NCBI GenBank assembly: GCA_049517675.1
Contig: JBEKRV010000025.1
Span: 62,001 to 126,000 of the forward strand
Source of the DNA: Bog-756 sp049517675
Lineage (GTDB): Bacteria > Actinomycetota > Acidimicrobiia > Acidimicrobiales > RAAP-2
DNA: 64,000 nucleotides
Direction: 5' to 3'
In this document: positions 24,837 to 33,188 of the stretch, one piece after another
How the letters are laid out: the number at the start of each line of letters is the position of its first letter
Numbering within the stretch: position 1 is the first letter of the stretch
Notes under the pieces: generated by a model
The model's database searches: none
Told to the model about the DNA's origin: nothing
Seen by the model: only the letters and a program-made list of their open reading frames with translations
Made by a program: the position numbers and the translations under genes

Positions 24837-25949
24837 ATGAAGTTCGACACTCAGCTGGCCGGCCTCGAGGACGCGCCCGCGCATGCGCGGCGGCTCGAGG
24901 AAATGGGTGTCGACGGCGCCTTCACCTTCGAGGGTCCCCACGACGTGTTCACGCCGCTGATCCTGGCCGCCGGCGCCTCGTCGACGCTGGAACTGGCCAC
25001 CAACGTGGCCATCGCCTTCCCCCGCAACCCGGTTCAGCTCGCACACCAGGCCTGGGACCTCCAGTTGCTGTCCGGGGGGCGGTTCACCCTCGGACTGGGC
25101 AGCCAGGTCCGGGCCCAGGTCGAGCGGCGCTACGGTGCCGACTTCGACCGGCCGGTGGCCCGCATGCGCGAGCTGGTCGGCGCTCTCCGGGCCATCTATG
25201 CCGCATGGGAGACCGGCGAGCCGCTCGACTTCCGCGGTCAGTTCAACTCCCACACGCTCATGCCCCCCATGTTCAATCCGGGGCCGAACCCGTACGGGCC
25301 GCCGCCGATCGCCCTCGGTGGGCTCGGGCCCCAGATGGTCTCCCTGGCCGCCGAGGTGGCCGACGGCCTCCTGGTCATGCCCTTCAACACCGCCGCCCAC
25401 CTCCGTTCGAGGACCCTCCCGGCTGTCGAGGAGGGGCTGGCCCGCGGCGGTCGCTCCCGATCCGACCTGACGGTGACCGGCGAGGTCATCGTGTGCTGCG
25501 GGCGGGACGAGGCCGAGCTCGACGAGGCCCGGCTGGCCGGCCGGTGGCTCCTGTCGTTCTACGCTTCGACCCCGTCGTACCGGCCGGTGCTCGATGTCGA
25601 AGGGTGGGGGGACCTGCAGCCCGAGCTCCGCTCCCTCACCAGGGCCGGCCGGTGGGAGGAGATGCCCGACCGGATCGACGACACGATGCTCGCCACCCTG
25701 GCCGTCGTGGGCTCGCCGGCCGAGGTCGCCGCCGGCATCGTCACCCGATTCGGGGACCTGGTCGATCGTGTCGGCTTCTACACGCCGTACCTGGTGGCCG
25801 ACGACACGCTGGGGGAATTGGTGGACCAGCTCCGGCACGTCGACGCATCGGGAGGGTCGGCCGCCCCTCCCCGGGACTCCCCGTATCCAGACATCCCGTA
25901 TGCAGACATCCCGTCCCCGGACCCCGCGATTGCGAAGGAGCAGCCATGA
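24837..25949 (+). CDS. LLM-class F420-dependent oxidoreductase
   Basis: A 370-aa luciferase-like TIM-barrel protein. LELATNVAIAFPRNPVQLAHQAWDL, LLSGGRFTLGLGSQ and PPIALGGLGPQMVSLAAEVADG follow the F420-dependent family that is common in Actinobacteria; the substrate is unknown. The C-terminal PYPDIPYADIPSPD comes from a 15-bp near-repeat (25881-25910). ATG 24837. It overlaps the next gene by 4 bp (ATGA), so the two probably act together. Confidence 0.87.
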   Translation: MKFDTQLAGLEDAPAHARRLEEMGVDGAFTFEGPHDVFTPLILAAGASSTLELATNVAIAFPRNPVQLAHQAWDLQLLSGGRFTLGLGSQVRAQVERRYGADFDRPVARMRELVGALRAIYAAWETGEPLDFRGQFNSHTLMPPMFNPGPNPYGPPPIALGGLGPQMVSLAAEVADGLLVMPFNTAAHLRSRTLPAVEEGLARGGRSRSDLTVTGEVIVCCGRDEAELDEARLAGRWLLSFYASTPSYRPVLDVEGWGDLQPELRSLTRAGRWEEMPDRIDDTMLATLAVVGSPAEVAAGIVTRFGDLVDRVGFYTPYLVADDTLGELVDQLRHVDASGGSAAPPRDSPYPDIPYADIPSPDPAIAKEQP

Positions 25950-26866
25950 CCGACCGGACCCCACCGACCTACGACGAGTTCTCGCTCTTCCACGAGAACG
26001 CCGAGGAGGCGGGCCTTCCCTTCGACGCTCCGCCCGTCGTCCGACGCGAGTTCCTCGAGGTGGCGCCCGGTCGCCGGGTCAGCGCCCTGGTGTGGGGAGA
26101 GTCTCCCCCCGAACTCGTCCTCCTCCACGGTGGCGGCCAGAACGCCCACACCTGGGACACCGTCGCGCTGGCACTCGGCCGCCCACTGCTCGCCGTCGAC
26201 CTGCCGGGACACGGACACTCCGACTGGCCCACCGACTCGGCGTGGCTGGACCCGGCGTCGATGGCCGACGACGTCGCCCTGGTCGTCGGTGAGCTGGCGC
26301 CCGCCGCCCGTGCCGTCGTCGGCATGTCGCTCGGTGGCGCCACGGCGATCGCCCTCGCCACCCGTCACCCGCACCTGGTGCCCAGACTGCTGCTGGTGGA
26401 CATCACCCCTGGCGTCACCGGCGACAAGACCTCGGACATCGCCGCGTTCCTGTCCGGCCCCGAGTCGTTCGCCACCTTCGACGAGATCCTCGAGCGGACC
26501 ATCCAGTTCAATCCGACGCGGTCCGTGTCGTCGCTCCGACGCGGGGTCCTGCACAACTCGGTCCAACTGCCGGACGGGACCTGGACCTGGCGACACCAGC
26601 TGGGGCGTCCCGCAGTGGACTCGGGGCTCCACGTCGAACGGGTGGGGAACCTGTCGCAGTGGGACGCCCTCGAGGCGATCGGCGTGCCGGTCCTCCTGGC
26701 CCGGGGGAGCCGCTCGCCGGTGGTCGACGACGCCGACGAGGCCGAGTTCCGTCGTCGCCGGCCGGCCGACAGGGTCGTCGTCGTGGACGGCGCCGGCCAC
26801 AGCATCCAGGGGGACCAGCCGGTGGAGCTGGCGCGCATCATCGCCGAGTTCGTCGGGGAGGATTGA
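25946..26866 (+). CDS. alpha/beta hydrolase
   Basis: A 306-aa hydrolase with LVLLHGGGQNAHTWD, DLPGHGHSDWP, nucleophile elbow GMSLGGATA (Ser) and VDGAGHSIQGDQP (His). It is coupled to the F420-type oxidoreductase by a 4-bp overlap and has AAGGAG before its ATG. Ester or lactone hydrolysis after oxidation is a reasonable inference; no substrate can be named. Confidence 0.87.
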   Translation: MTDRTPPTYDEFSLFHENAEEAGLPFDAPPVVRREFLEVAPGRRVSALVWGESPPELVLLHGGGQNAHTWDTVALALGRPLLAVDLPGHGHSDWPTDSAWLDPASMADDVALVVGELAPAARAVVGMSLGGATAIALATRHPHLVPRLLLVDITPGVTGDKTSDIAAFLSGPESFATFDEILERTIQFNPTRSVSSLRRGVLHNSVQLPDGTWTWRHQLGRPAVDSGLHVERVGNLSQWDALEAIGVPVLLARGSRSPVVDDADEAEFRRRRPADRVVVVDGAGHSIQGDQPVELARIIAEFVGED

Positions 26867-26898
26867 CCTCCCCGCGATTCCGACGATGTTGGTGTGTC

Positions 26899-26931
26899 GT
26901 TCATCTCGAATTCACAGTGCGTTCAGATGGT
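26899..26931 (+). promoter_or_regulatory. PHO-box-like element before pstS
   Basis: Three consecutive 11-bp direct repeats: GTTCATCTCGA, ATTCACAGTGC, GTTCAGATGGT. The TTCA core and the 11-bp spacing match PHO boxes bound by PhoP in Streptomyces. It lies 107 bp upstream of the pstS start, so phosphate-starvation induction of pstSCAB is likely. Confidence 0.75.
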
Positions 26932-27037
26932 GTCGGTAGTGTCGACAGCAGAGGTGCCCAACCGTCTGCCGAATGCACACCGGTCCGCCGATGCAGGAGG
27001 TGCCCGGTCCGGACACTTCGAGGGAGGCGGTACACCT

Positions 27038-28222
27038 GTGACCAAAGCGAACGTGGATCCCTCGAGTTGCGCACGGCGGGCCGCGTCGCTTGCCGCGATG
27101 GGCCTCGCCGCTGCGGCGCTCCTGTCAGCCTGCAGCTCCTCGTCGTCGAGTTCCACGACCACGACGACGGCAGCCGGAGGTACCCTCAGCTCCTCCAACT
27201 CGGCCTACCTGGCCGCGGACCTGAAGGCGCCGGCCGGCTCGCTCAACGCCTCGGGCTCGACGTTCGTGCAGCCGTTCTTCTCGTCGGCCTTCTACGCGTA
27301 CACCGCGAAGAACCAGGCCCTGCAGATCAACTACCAGGGTGTGGGCAGTGGGGCAGGGATCACCGCCTTCGAGTCCGGTACCGTGGCCTTCGCCGCCTCG
27401 GACGTGCCGATGGCCGCCTCCGACCTGGCCAAGGTCCCGGCATCGGCCGGGCCGGTCATCCAGATACCCGACATCCTGGGCGGCGTTTCGGTCTCGTACA
27501 ACCTCCCCGGAGTCACCACCCGCCTGAAGTTGGACGGGCCGACACTGGCCGGCATCTTCGACGGGACCATCACCGCGTGGAACGCATCGCAGATCACCGC
27601 CCTCAACCCGGGGGTGAAGCTGCCCTCCCACGCCATCGTGCCGGAGGTGCGGGCCGACAGTTCGGGGACCACCTACATCTTCTCGGACTACCTGCAGTCG
27701 GCCAGCCCGTCCACGTGGACGCTGGGCGCGTCGAAGACCATCGCCTGGCCGCCGGTGGCCGTACAGTCGCCGAAGACGTCTGGCGTGGCCTCGTCCATCC
27801 AGTCCACGCCGTACTCCATCGGGTATGTCGAGTTGTCCTACGCCATCCAGAACAAGTTCACCTACGCGGCGATCAAGAACGCGGCGGGCAACTACGTGGT
27901 GCCCACTCTGGTCTCGGTGGCCGCCGACGCCGACCAGAAGACGTCGGTGAGCCCGACGGACTTCTCGATCGTCAACCAGCCCGGTGCCGGCAGCTACCCG
28001 ATCTCGGGATACAGCTGGGCCATCCTGCTCAAGGACCAGACGAGCACCACGACCGGCGCCCAGGTGGTCAAGGTCCTGGACTGGACGACCCACACCGGTG
28101 GTGGCCAGGATGTGGCGGCCGGCCTCGGCTATGTCGCGCTGCCCCCGGCGGTCCAGAACCAGAACCGCACGCAGTTGCTCACCGTGACCGGTCCCGGCGG
28201 CCGGATACTCCTGACCAATTGA
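27038..28222 (+). CDS. pstS: phosphate ABC transporter substrate-binding lipoprotein PstS
   Basis: A 394-aa lipoprotein that binds phosphate outside the membrane. A signal segment ends in the lipobox LLSAC (Cys32), then a Ser/Thr-rich linker. The binding-domain landmarks are NASGSTFVQPFF, YQGVGSGAGI, FAASDVPM, FDGTITAWNA and VRADSSGTTYIFSDYL. GTG 27038 is preceded by GGGAGG. First gene of pstSCAB behind the PHO-box-like repeats. Confidence 0.94.
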   Translation: MTKANVDPSSCARRAASLAAMGLAAAALLSACSSSSSSSTTTTTAAGGTLSSSNSAYLAADLKAPAGSLNASGSTFVQPFFSSAFYAYTAKNQALQINYQGVGSGAGITAFESGTVAFAASDVPMAASDLAKVPASAGPVIQIPDILGGVSVSYNLPGVTTRLKLDGPTLAGIFDGTITAWNASQITALNPGVKLPSHAIVPEVRADSSGTTYIFSDYLQSASPSTWTLGASKTIAWPPVAVQSPKTSGVASSIQSTPYSIGYVELSYAIQNKFTYAAIKNAAGNYVVPTLVSVAADADQKTSVSPTDFSIVNQPGAGSYPISGYSWAILLKDQTSTTTGAQVVKVLDWTTHTGGGQDVAAGLGYVALPPAVQNQNRTQLLTVTGPGGRILLTN

Positions 28223-28270
28223 GCGGGCACGGGGCGGTGGTTCCGTGATGACGGGCGCCACGGAGTGGGC

Positions 28271-29239
28271 GTGACCACCATCGAGAGCCGGATCGCCACG
28301 CGTCCGGGTCGCGGCCGGCGGTTCGTACTCCCCGACAGGGGCTACACGGCGGTCCTCGCCTTGGCCGGCGTCGTCGTCGCCGGCCTGGCCGGGTGGCTGC
28401 TGGTGGCCATGATCCTCCAGGCACGGCCGGCGTTCTCGACCCTGGGCTTCTCGTGGATCGTCCAGAAGACGTGGGACCCGTCCCACGGGAGGTACGGGCT
28501 GTTGCCGTTCGTCCTCGGGACGCTCGAGACGACCGCCATCGGCGTGGTGCTGGCCGTGCCGATCGGGCTCGGAACGGCCGTGGCGCTCGCCTTCTTGGTG
28601 CCCTCGACGATCCGGGCCGTGCTGTCGACGACGGTCGAGCTGCTGGCCGCCGTCCCGAGCGTCGTCTATGGCCTGTGGGGACTGATCGTGCTGGCCCCTC
28701 TGTTCCGGGACGACGTCGAGCCGTTCCTCACGTCCGTGTTCGGGTGGACGGGGCTGTTCGGCGGTCCGAACCAGGGGGTCGGGCTCCTGCTGGCCGGTGT
28801 GATCCTCTTCGTCATGATCCTCCCGACCATGGTGGCCATCTCCCGCGACGTCCTGGCCGTGGTGCCCGGCGAGCAGGTCGAGGGGGCGATGGCGCTCGGG
28901 GCCACCCGGTGGCAGGTGCTCCGCAAGGTGGTCGTCCCCGCGGCGCGCACCGGACTCCTCGGCGCCTTCACCCTGGCAACGGGCCGGGCCCTGGGCGAGA
29001 CGGTGGCGGTGGCCCTGGTCATCGGCAACTCGCCCTACATCGCCCACTCCATCAAGTCGCCGGCGGCCACGATCCCCTCGCTCATCGTCAACAACTTCGG
29101 CGAGTCCACCGGCACCGAGCTGGCCGTCCTGTTCGGTGCCGGCCTCGTCCTGCTGGTCATCGGCATCGCCGTCAACTCGGTGGCCCGGTGGTTGGTGTGG
29201 TCGACCGCAGGCAGTGACACCGGGGCCGGTGCCCGTTGA
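28271..29239 (+). CDS. pstC: phosphate ABC transporter permease PstC
   Basis: A 322-aa inner-membrane permease with six predicted helices. The ABC-permease coupling loop reads EGAMALGATRWQVLRKVVVP, and the first periplasmic segment WIVQKTWDPSHGRYGLLPFV is typical of PstC. GTG 28271 follows CGGAG at good spacing; GTG 28265 is possible. Its stop overlaps the pstA TTG start by 4 bp. Confidence 0.93.
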   Translation: MTTIESRIATRPGRGRRFVLPDRGYTAVLALAGVVVAGLAGWLLVAMILQARPAFSTLGFSWIVQKTWDPSHGRYGLLPFVLGTLETTAIGVVLAVPIGLGTAVALAFLVPSTIRAVLSTTVELLAAVPSVVYGLWGLIVLAPLFRDDVEPFLTSVFGWTGLFGGPNQGVGLLLAGVILFVMILPTMVAISRDVLAVVPGEQVEGAMALGATRWQVLRKVVVPAARTGLLGAFTLATGRALGETVAVALVIGNSPYIAHSIKSPAATIPSLIVNNFGESTGTELAVLFGAGLVLLVIGIAVNSVARWLVWSTAGSDTGAGAR

Positions 29240-30147
29240 CCGCCGTGCTCGACACCCCCGCCGACCCGTCGGTCGAGCGGCGGCGTGTGGTGCAGGAGGC
29301 GGCACGGGCCAGTCTCGGACGGCGCAAACTGGCCTCGTGGGTGGCCACCGCCGTGTGCTGGGCCTTCCTGGCCATCGCCCTGGTCCCGCTGGTGGCCGTC
29401 GTGGTCACCGTGGTGACCAAGGGTCTCCCGGCCTGGAGCGTCGACTTCTTCACCCACACGACGACGCCCGAGGGCATCCCGGGCGGCGGGGTGTGGAACG
29501 CCATCGTGGGAACCGTCGTGATCACCGCCGTGGGCGTGGCCGTCACCGTCCCCCTCGGACTGCTGTGCGGACTCTTCCTCGCCGAGTCCGACGGTCGACC
29601 GGCCGCAGCGCTGCGTTTCACGGCCGACGTGATGACCGGGATCCCCTCGATAACGGTCGGCATCTTCGGTTACATCGCCATCGTGCGGAACTTCGGGGGC
29701 TACAGCGGGCTCGCCGGCTCGTTCGCCGTCGGATTCATCATGCTCCCGGTCATCACCCGGGCCGGGGAGACAGCCTTCCGGGGTGTGCCCCGCTCGCTCA
29801 GCGAGGCGGCGCTCGCCCTCGGGGCGCGCCGCGCCACGATCGCGCGCCGGGTGGTGATGCCGACGGCGCTTCCCGGGGCCATCACCGGCGTCCTGCTGGC
29901 CGTGGCCCGTGGCCTCGGCGAGACGGCGCCGCTGCTCCTCACCATCCTCGGCAATCAGTACCTCCAGTGGAACCCGACCAAGCCGATGGAGGCGCTGCCG
30001 ACCCTCATCTACAACTACAGCAGCCAGCCCTATGCCGACCTGGTCCAGGCGGCCTGGGGCGCGGCCCTGCTGCTGATGGCGATCGTCCTGGTGCTCAGCA
30101 TCGGCAGCCGCCTCTTCGCGGCCAGGATGCGCAAGGAGGGACGATGA
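29236..30147 (+). CDS. pstA: phosphate ABC transporter permease PstA
   Basis: A 303-aa permease partner of PstC. The coupling loop is EAALALGARRATIARRVVMP; MTGIPSITVGIFGYIAIV and GLGETAPLLLT are PstA-like. The start is TTG 29236 inside the pstC stop (TTGA), and the end overlaps pstB by 4 bp (ATGA), so the genes are tightly coupled. Confidence 0.93.
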   Translation: MTAVLDTPADPSVERRRVVQEAARASLGRRKLASWVATAVCWAFLAIALVPLVAVVVTVVTKGLPAWSVDFFTHTTTPEGIPGGGVWNAIVGTVVITAVGVAVTVPLGLLCGLFLAESDGRPAAALRFTADVMTGIPSITVGIFGYIAIVRNFGGYSGLAGSFAVGFIMLPVITRAGETAFRGVPRSLSEAALALGARRATIARRVVMPTALPGAITGVLLAVARGLGETAPLLLTILGNQYLQWNPTKPMEALPTLIYNYSSQPYADLVQAAWGAALLLMAIVLVLSIGSRLFAARMRKEGR

Positions 30148-31001
30148 CCGATTCCGGACCCCGGACACCGGGGGTGGAGGACGGGTTGGAGATGCGGACC
30201 GAACGGGCGATGACACGACCCCCCACCGGGGAGGTCGTCATGACGCTGGTCGACGTGAGCGTCACCTTCCGCGGCCGGGCGGCGGTGCGCGACGTGACAT
30301 TCGACGTCCACGAGGGTGAGGTGACGGCCCTCATCGGGCCCTCCGGATCAGGCAAGACCACGCTGCTGCGAGCGCTGAACCGGATGCACGACACCGAGCG
30401 CTCCGCCGCGGTCACCGGCACGATCCGGCTGGGGGACCTCGACGTCTACGCGCCCTCCACCGACGCCACGCTCCTGCGCAGCCGGGTGGGCATGGTCTTC
30501 CAACGGCCCAACCCCTTCCCGACCATGACCATCTACGAGAACGCGGTGGCCGGCCTCCGGTTCAACGGGGTCCGCAGGAAGGCACTGCTCGACGAGGCCG
30601 CCGAGTCGGCACTCATCAGCGCGGCGCTGTGGGACAGCGTCAAGGACCGGATGAAGGCTCATGCCAGCACCCTGTCCGGCGGTGAGCAGCAGCGCCTGTG
30701 CATCGCCCGGGCCCTGGCGGTCGAGCCCGAGGTCCTGCTGATGGACGAGCCGACGTCGGCGCTCGACCCGGTCGCCACCAAGCGGATCGAGGAGCTGGTG
30801 GTGGAGTTGAAGGACCGGGTGACGATCGTGATCGTCACCCACAACATGCAGCAGGCCGTGCGGGTATCGGACCGGTGCGCGTTCCTGCTGATGGGTGACG
30901 ACAAGGCGGGCGAGCTCATCGAGTTCGGACCGACGACGAAGCTGTTCAGCGAGCCGACCGACCCGCGGACCCTCGACTACGTGAACGGCCGGTTCGGCTG
31001 A
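30144..31001 (+). CDS. pstB: phosphate ABC transporter ATPase PstB
   Basis: A 285-aa ATPase energising phosphate import: Walker A GPSGSGKTTLLRALNRM, Q-loop VFQRPNPFPTMTIYEN, signature LSGGEQQRL, Walker B VLLMDEPTSALDP and the H-loop VTHNMQQ. ATG 30144 has AAGGAGGG and the ATGA overlap. It adds about 32 residues to the usual N-terminus; ATG 30240 with GGGGAGG is the alternative. No phoU follows, which is unusual for a pst operon. Confidence 0.93.
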   Translation: MTDSGPRTPGVEDGLEMRTERAMTRPPTGEVVMTLVDVSVTFRGRAAVRDVTFDVHEGEVTALIGPSGSGKTTLLRALNRMHDTERSAAVTGTIRLGDLDVYAPSTDATLLRSRVGMVFQRPNPFPTMTIYENAVAGLRFNGVRRKALLDEAAESALISAALWDSVKDRMKAHASTLSGGEQQRLCIARALAVEPEVLLMDEPTSALDPVATKRIEELVVELKDRVTIVIVTHNMQQAVRVSDRCAFLLMGDDKAGELIEFGPTTKLFSEPTDPRTLDYVNGRFG

Positions 31002-31028
31002 CCACCGCGGCGACGGTCGGCCGGGCCC

Positions 31029-31895
31029 TCAGGCGCTCACGGCCGCGTCGGTCACCCGGTGGCCCGTCGCCGACGGTGGCTCGTCGACGATGCCGTCCGG
31101 GTCGATCCGGAACCCCACGCCCCGGACCGTCACGATGTACCTCGGCTCGGTGGGATCGGGTTCGAGCTTGGAGCGGAGCCGGTGGATGTGGGTGTCGAGG
31201 GTGCGGGTGTCGGTCAGGTACGTGTCGGGCCAGAGCAGGTCGATCAGCTCGTCCCTCGAGCGCACCCGCTGCGACGGGTTGAGGAGCGCGGCCAGCAGAT
31301 CGAACTCCTTGCGGGACAGGTGGGTGGGGAGGCCGTCGACGGTCACCTCCCGGCGCACGTAGTCGACGCTGACGGAGCCGAATGCCGGCCCGCTCTCGGG
31401 GACGGAGGGGCCGTCCACCGGCGGTGCGTGGACCGTGACGGGCACGTCGCCGGCCGCGTCCGAGGCGGCGCGGGGACCCACACGGCGCAGGATGGCGTTC
31501 ATCCGGGCCACCAGCTCGCGCAGTCGGAACGGCTTGGTCACGTAGCCCGACGCGCCGAGCTCCAGGCCGAGTACCACGTCGAGTTCGGTGTCGACGGCGC
31601 TGACCATGAGGATGGGCACCGGGGACACTGCCCGGATCCGTCGGCAGACGTCGATCCCGTGCATGCCGGGGAGCAGCATGTCGAGCAGGACGATGTCGGG
31701 CTGGTGCTCGCCGAACAGGCGGAGCCCCTCGAGGCCGTCGGACGCCACCACCACCTCGAAGCCCTCGAGGCCGAGTCCGGACGTCAGTGCCTGACGGTAG
31801 GACTCCTCGTCCTCGACCACCAGGACCTTGGTGTTCTCCCGTAGGACCTTGGTGTTCTCCCGTAGGACCTTGGTGTTCTCCCGTTGCACGACCAC
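31029..31895 (-). CDS. OmpR/PhoB-family response regulator (orphan) with N-terminal heptad repeat
   Basis: A regulator of about 288 aa: receiver domain (KVLVVEDEES, phospho-Asp in IVLLDMLLPGM, TKPFRLREL), a linker, and an OmpR winged helix with RTLDTHIHRLRSKLE and TVRGVGFRI. No histidine kinase is nearby. The residues before strand 1 are three exact copies of RENTKVL, coded by a 21-bp tandem repeat (31822-31884). I chose GTG 31895 because GGGAGG lies 8 bp upstream; TTG 31916 and other GTGs are possible. It converges on pstB, so a role in phosphate control is possible but unproven. Confidence 0.85.
   Translation of the reverse strand: MVVQRENTKVLRENTKVLRENTKVLVVEDEESYRQALTSGLGLEGFEVVVASDGLEGLRLFGEHQPDIVLLDMLLPGMHGIDVCRRIRAVSPVPILMVSAVDTELDVVLGLELGASGYVTKPFRLRELVARMNAILRRVGPRAASDAAGDVPVTVHAPPVDGPSVPESGPAFGSVSVDYVRREVTVDGLPTHLSRKEFDLLAALLNPSQRVRSRDELIDLLWPDTYLTDTRTLDTHIHRLRSKLEPDPTEPRYIVTVRGVGFRIDPDGIVDEPPSATGHRVTDAAVSA
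31822..31884 (-). repeat. 21-bp exact tandem triplication in the response-regulator 5' end
   Basis: Three identical 21-bp units (31822-31842, 31843-31863, 31864-31884), each coding RENTKVL on the minus strand. The unit length keeps the frame, so copy-number change would lengthen or shorten the N-terminus by seven residues. Confidence 0.95.
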
Positions 31896-32010
31896 AGTCA
31901 CGTCCTCCCGTCGCAACGCTACGGAGGGGAGGTGAACGGCGGACGACCCGGGGGGAACGCGTGGGTGATCATTCCATGAACGTCGTGTGGCACGGGGTTC
32001 CGTCCCAGTT

Positions 32011-32060
32011 CAGAGGGCATGGCGGACCAGAGGACATGGCGGTCAGAGGGCATGGCCGAC
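32011..32060. repeat. short imperfect tandem repeat at the crcB 3' end
   Basis: CAGAGG-CATGGC units begin at 32011, 32028 and 32044 (periods 17 and 16). The last unit covers the stop and the final codons (GHAL) of the downstream crcB gene, so the gene end seems to have been copied into the spacer. Confidence 0.7.
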
Positions 32061-32411
32061 CAGCAGGCCGGCAGCGGCCGCCCCCAGGCCGAGGACGAGG
32101 CTCACGGCCACGTTGGCCACGGCCGCCCGCAGGCGATCGTGCTCGACGAGGCTGACCGTGTCGAAGCTGAAGGTGGAGAACGTCGTGTAGGCACCGATCA
32201 GGCCGGTCCCGGCCACGGTGACCACGGACGTCGGGACCCCGTGGTGCTCGGCCATTCCGGCCAGCACGCCCAGGACGAAGGCTCCCGACACGTTGATGAG
32301 CAGGATGCCGAGTGGCAGGTGGGCACCTCGCCGGCGCCGGACCGTGAGCTCCACCTCGTAGCGGAGCAGTGCGCCCACCGCTCCGGCGACGGTCACCAGG
32401 ACGACGGTCAC
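32043..32411 (-). CDS. crcB: fluoride efflux channel CrcB/Fluc, second subunit
   Basis: A 122-aa four-helix protein of the Fluc family, which exports fluoride. Motifs: GAVGALLRYEVEL, INVSGAFVLGVLAG and LIGAYTTFSTFSFDT (the TTFST fluoride-path motif). GTG 32411 overlaps the stop of the first crcB by 4 bp (GTGA). A tandem pair like this is how Gram-positive Fluc heterodimers are encoded. The stop lies inside the short repeat at 32011-32060. Confidence 0.92.
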   Translation of the reverse strand: MTVVLVTVAGAVGALLRYEVELTVRRRRGAHLPLGILLINVSGAFVLGVLAGMAEHHGVPTSVVTVAGTGLIGAYTTFSTFSFDTVSLVEHDRLRAAVANVAVSLVLGLGAAAAGLLVGHAL

Positions 32412-32926
32412 CCCTCCGACCCCCAGTCGTCGGGATCGTCCCCGGCCAGCACGTCGGGGTCGGGGATCTCGGCGGCGACCACCGCGGGGAGCAGCCGGCC
32501 CCGTGCCAGCGTGATGCCGGCGAGGGCCGCACCCAACCCGGCCACCAGGGTCACCGCCACGTACGTCACGGCGATGCCGGGATGTCCGTGCTGGATACGC
32601 TGGTCGATCTCCACGGCCATCGTCGAGAAGGTCGTGAACCCGCCGCAGAATCCCACGGCCAGGAGGGGCCGGAGATAACGGTCCCCGGGCCAGCGCTCGA
32701 CGACGAGCGTGACGACCACGCCCAACAGGAGGGAGCCGGCCACGTTGACCGCGAACGTGGCCCAGGGGATCCCGTCGGCTGGCGGGGGGACAGCACGCTC
32801 GATCCCGTAGCGGGCCAACGTCCCGAGTGCGCCCCCGACGGCCAGTGCGGCCATCGGCCCGGGACCGTGGTGGGGATGGGCGGCATGGGGGTATGGCTGT
32901 CCGGTCGTCCCGGTCGACTCCGGCAC
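32408..32926 (-). CDS. crcB: fluoride efflux channel CrcB/Fluc, first subunit
   Basis: A 172-aa Fluc subunit with GGALGTLARYGIER, VNVAGSLLLG and GFCGGFTTFSTMAVE. It has a His/Pro-rich N-terminal stretch (HAAHPHHGPGP) before the first helix and a ~20-residue acidic tail, both missing from the second subunit. GTG 32926 is supported by AAGGAG 7 bp upstream; ATG 32854 would remove the His-rich part. I looked for a fluoride riboswitch upstream and saw none. Confidence 0.9.
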   Translation of the reverse strand: MPESTGTTGQPYPHAAHPHHGPGPMAALAVGGALGTLARYGIERAVPPPADGIPWATFAVNVAGSLLLGVVVTLVVERWPGDRYLRPLLAVGFCGGFTTFSTMAVEIDQRIQHGHPGIAVTYVAVTLVAGLGAALAGITLARGRLLPAVVAAEIPDPDVLAGDDPDDWGSEG

Positions 32927-33188
32927 CGCTTCGCTCCTTCCGGGACGGCGACGGGCGCCGTCGCGTGCCGGATTCGCCCGGGACGCGACCACCGGTGGGT
33001 CCGGGACCCGGCGGCCCGAGGAGTCTACGGCAGCCGCCCGGCGCGTCCGGGGACCGGTGCGGCTGCGGCACGGCGGTGCCCCGTCGCCGCAGCAGGCGGC
33101 GTGCCGGCCTCAAAACGTAGGAGCCCGCCCGCACACCACTGACGACCAGTGGGGGAGGGCATGGGCGAGCGCGGTGTCGGGCGGACTC

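Noticed and set aside
32927..33188. Fluoride riboswitch before the crcB pair
   Set aside because: I looked for the conserved GG.GATGG and CC.CC elements on the minus strand and did not see them. A covariance search would be decisive.
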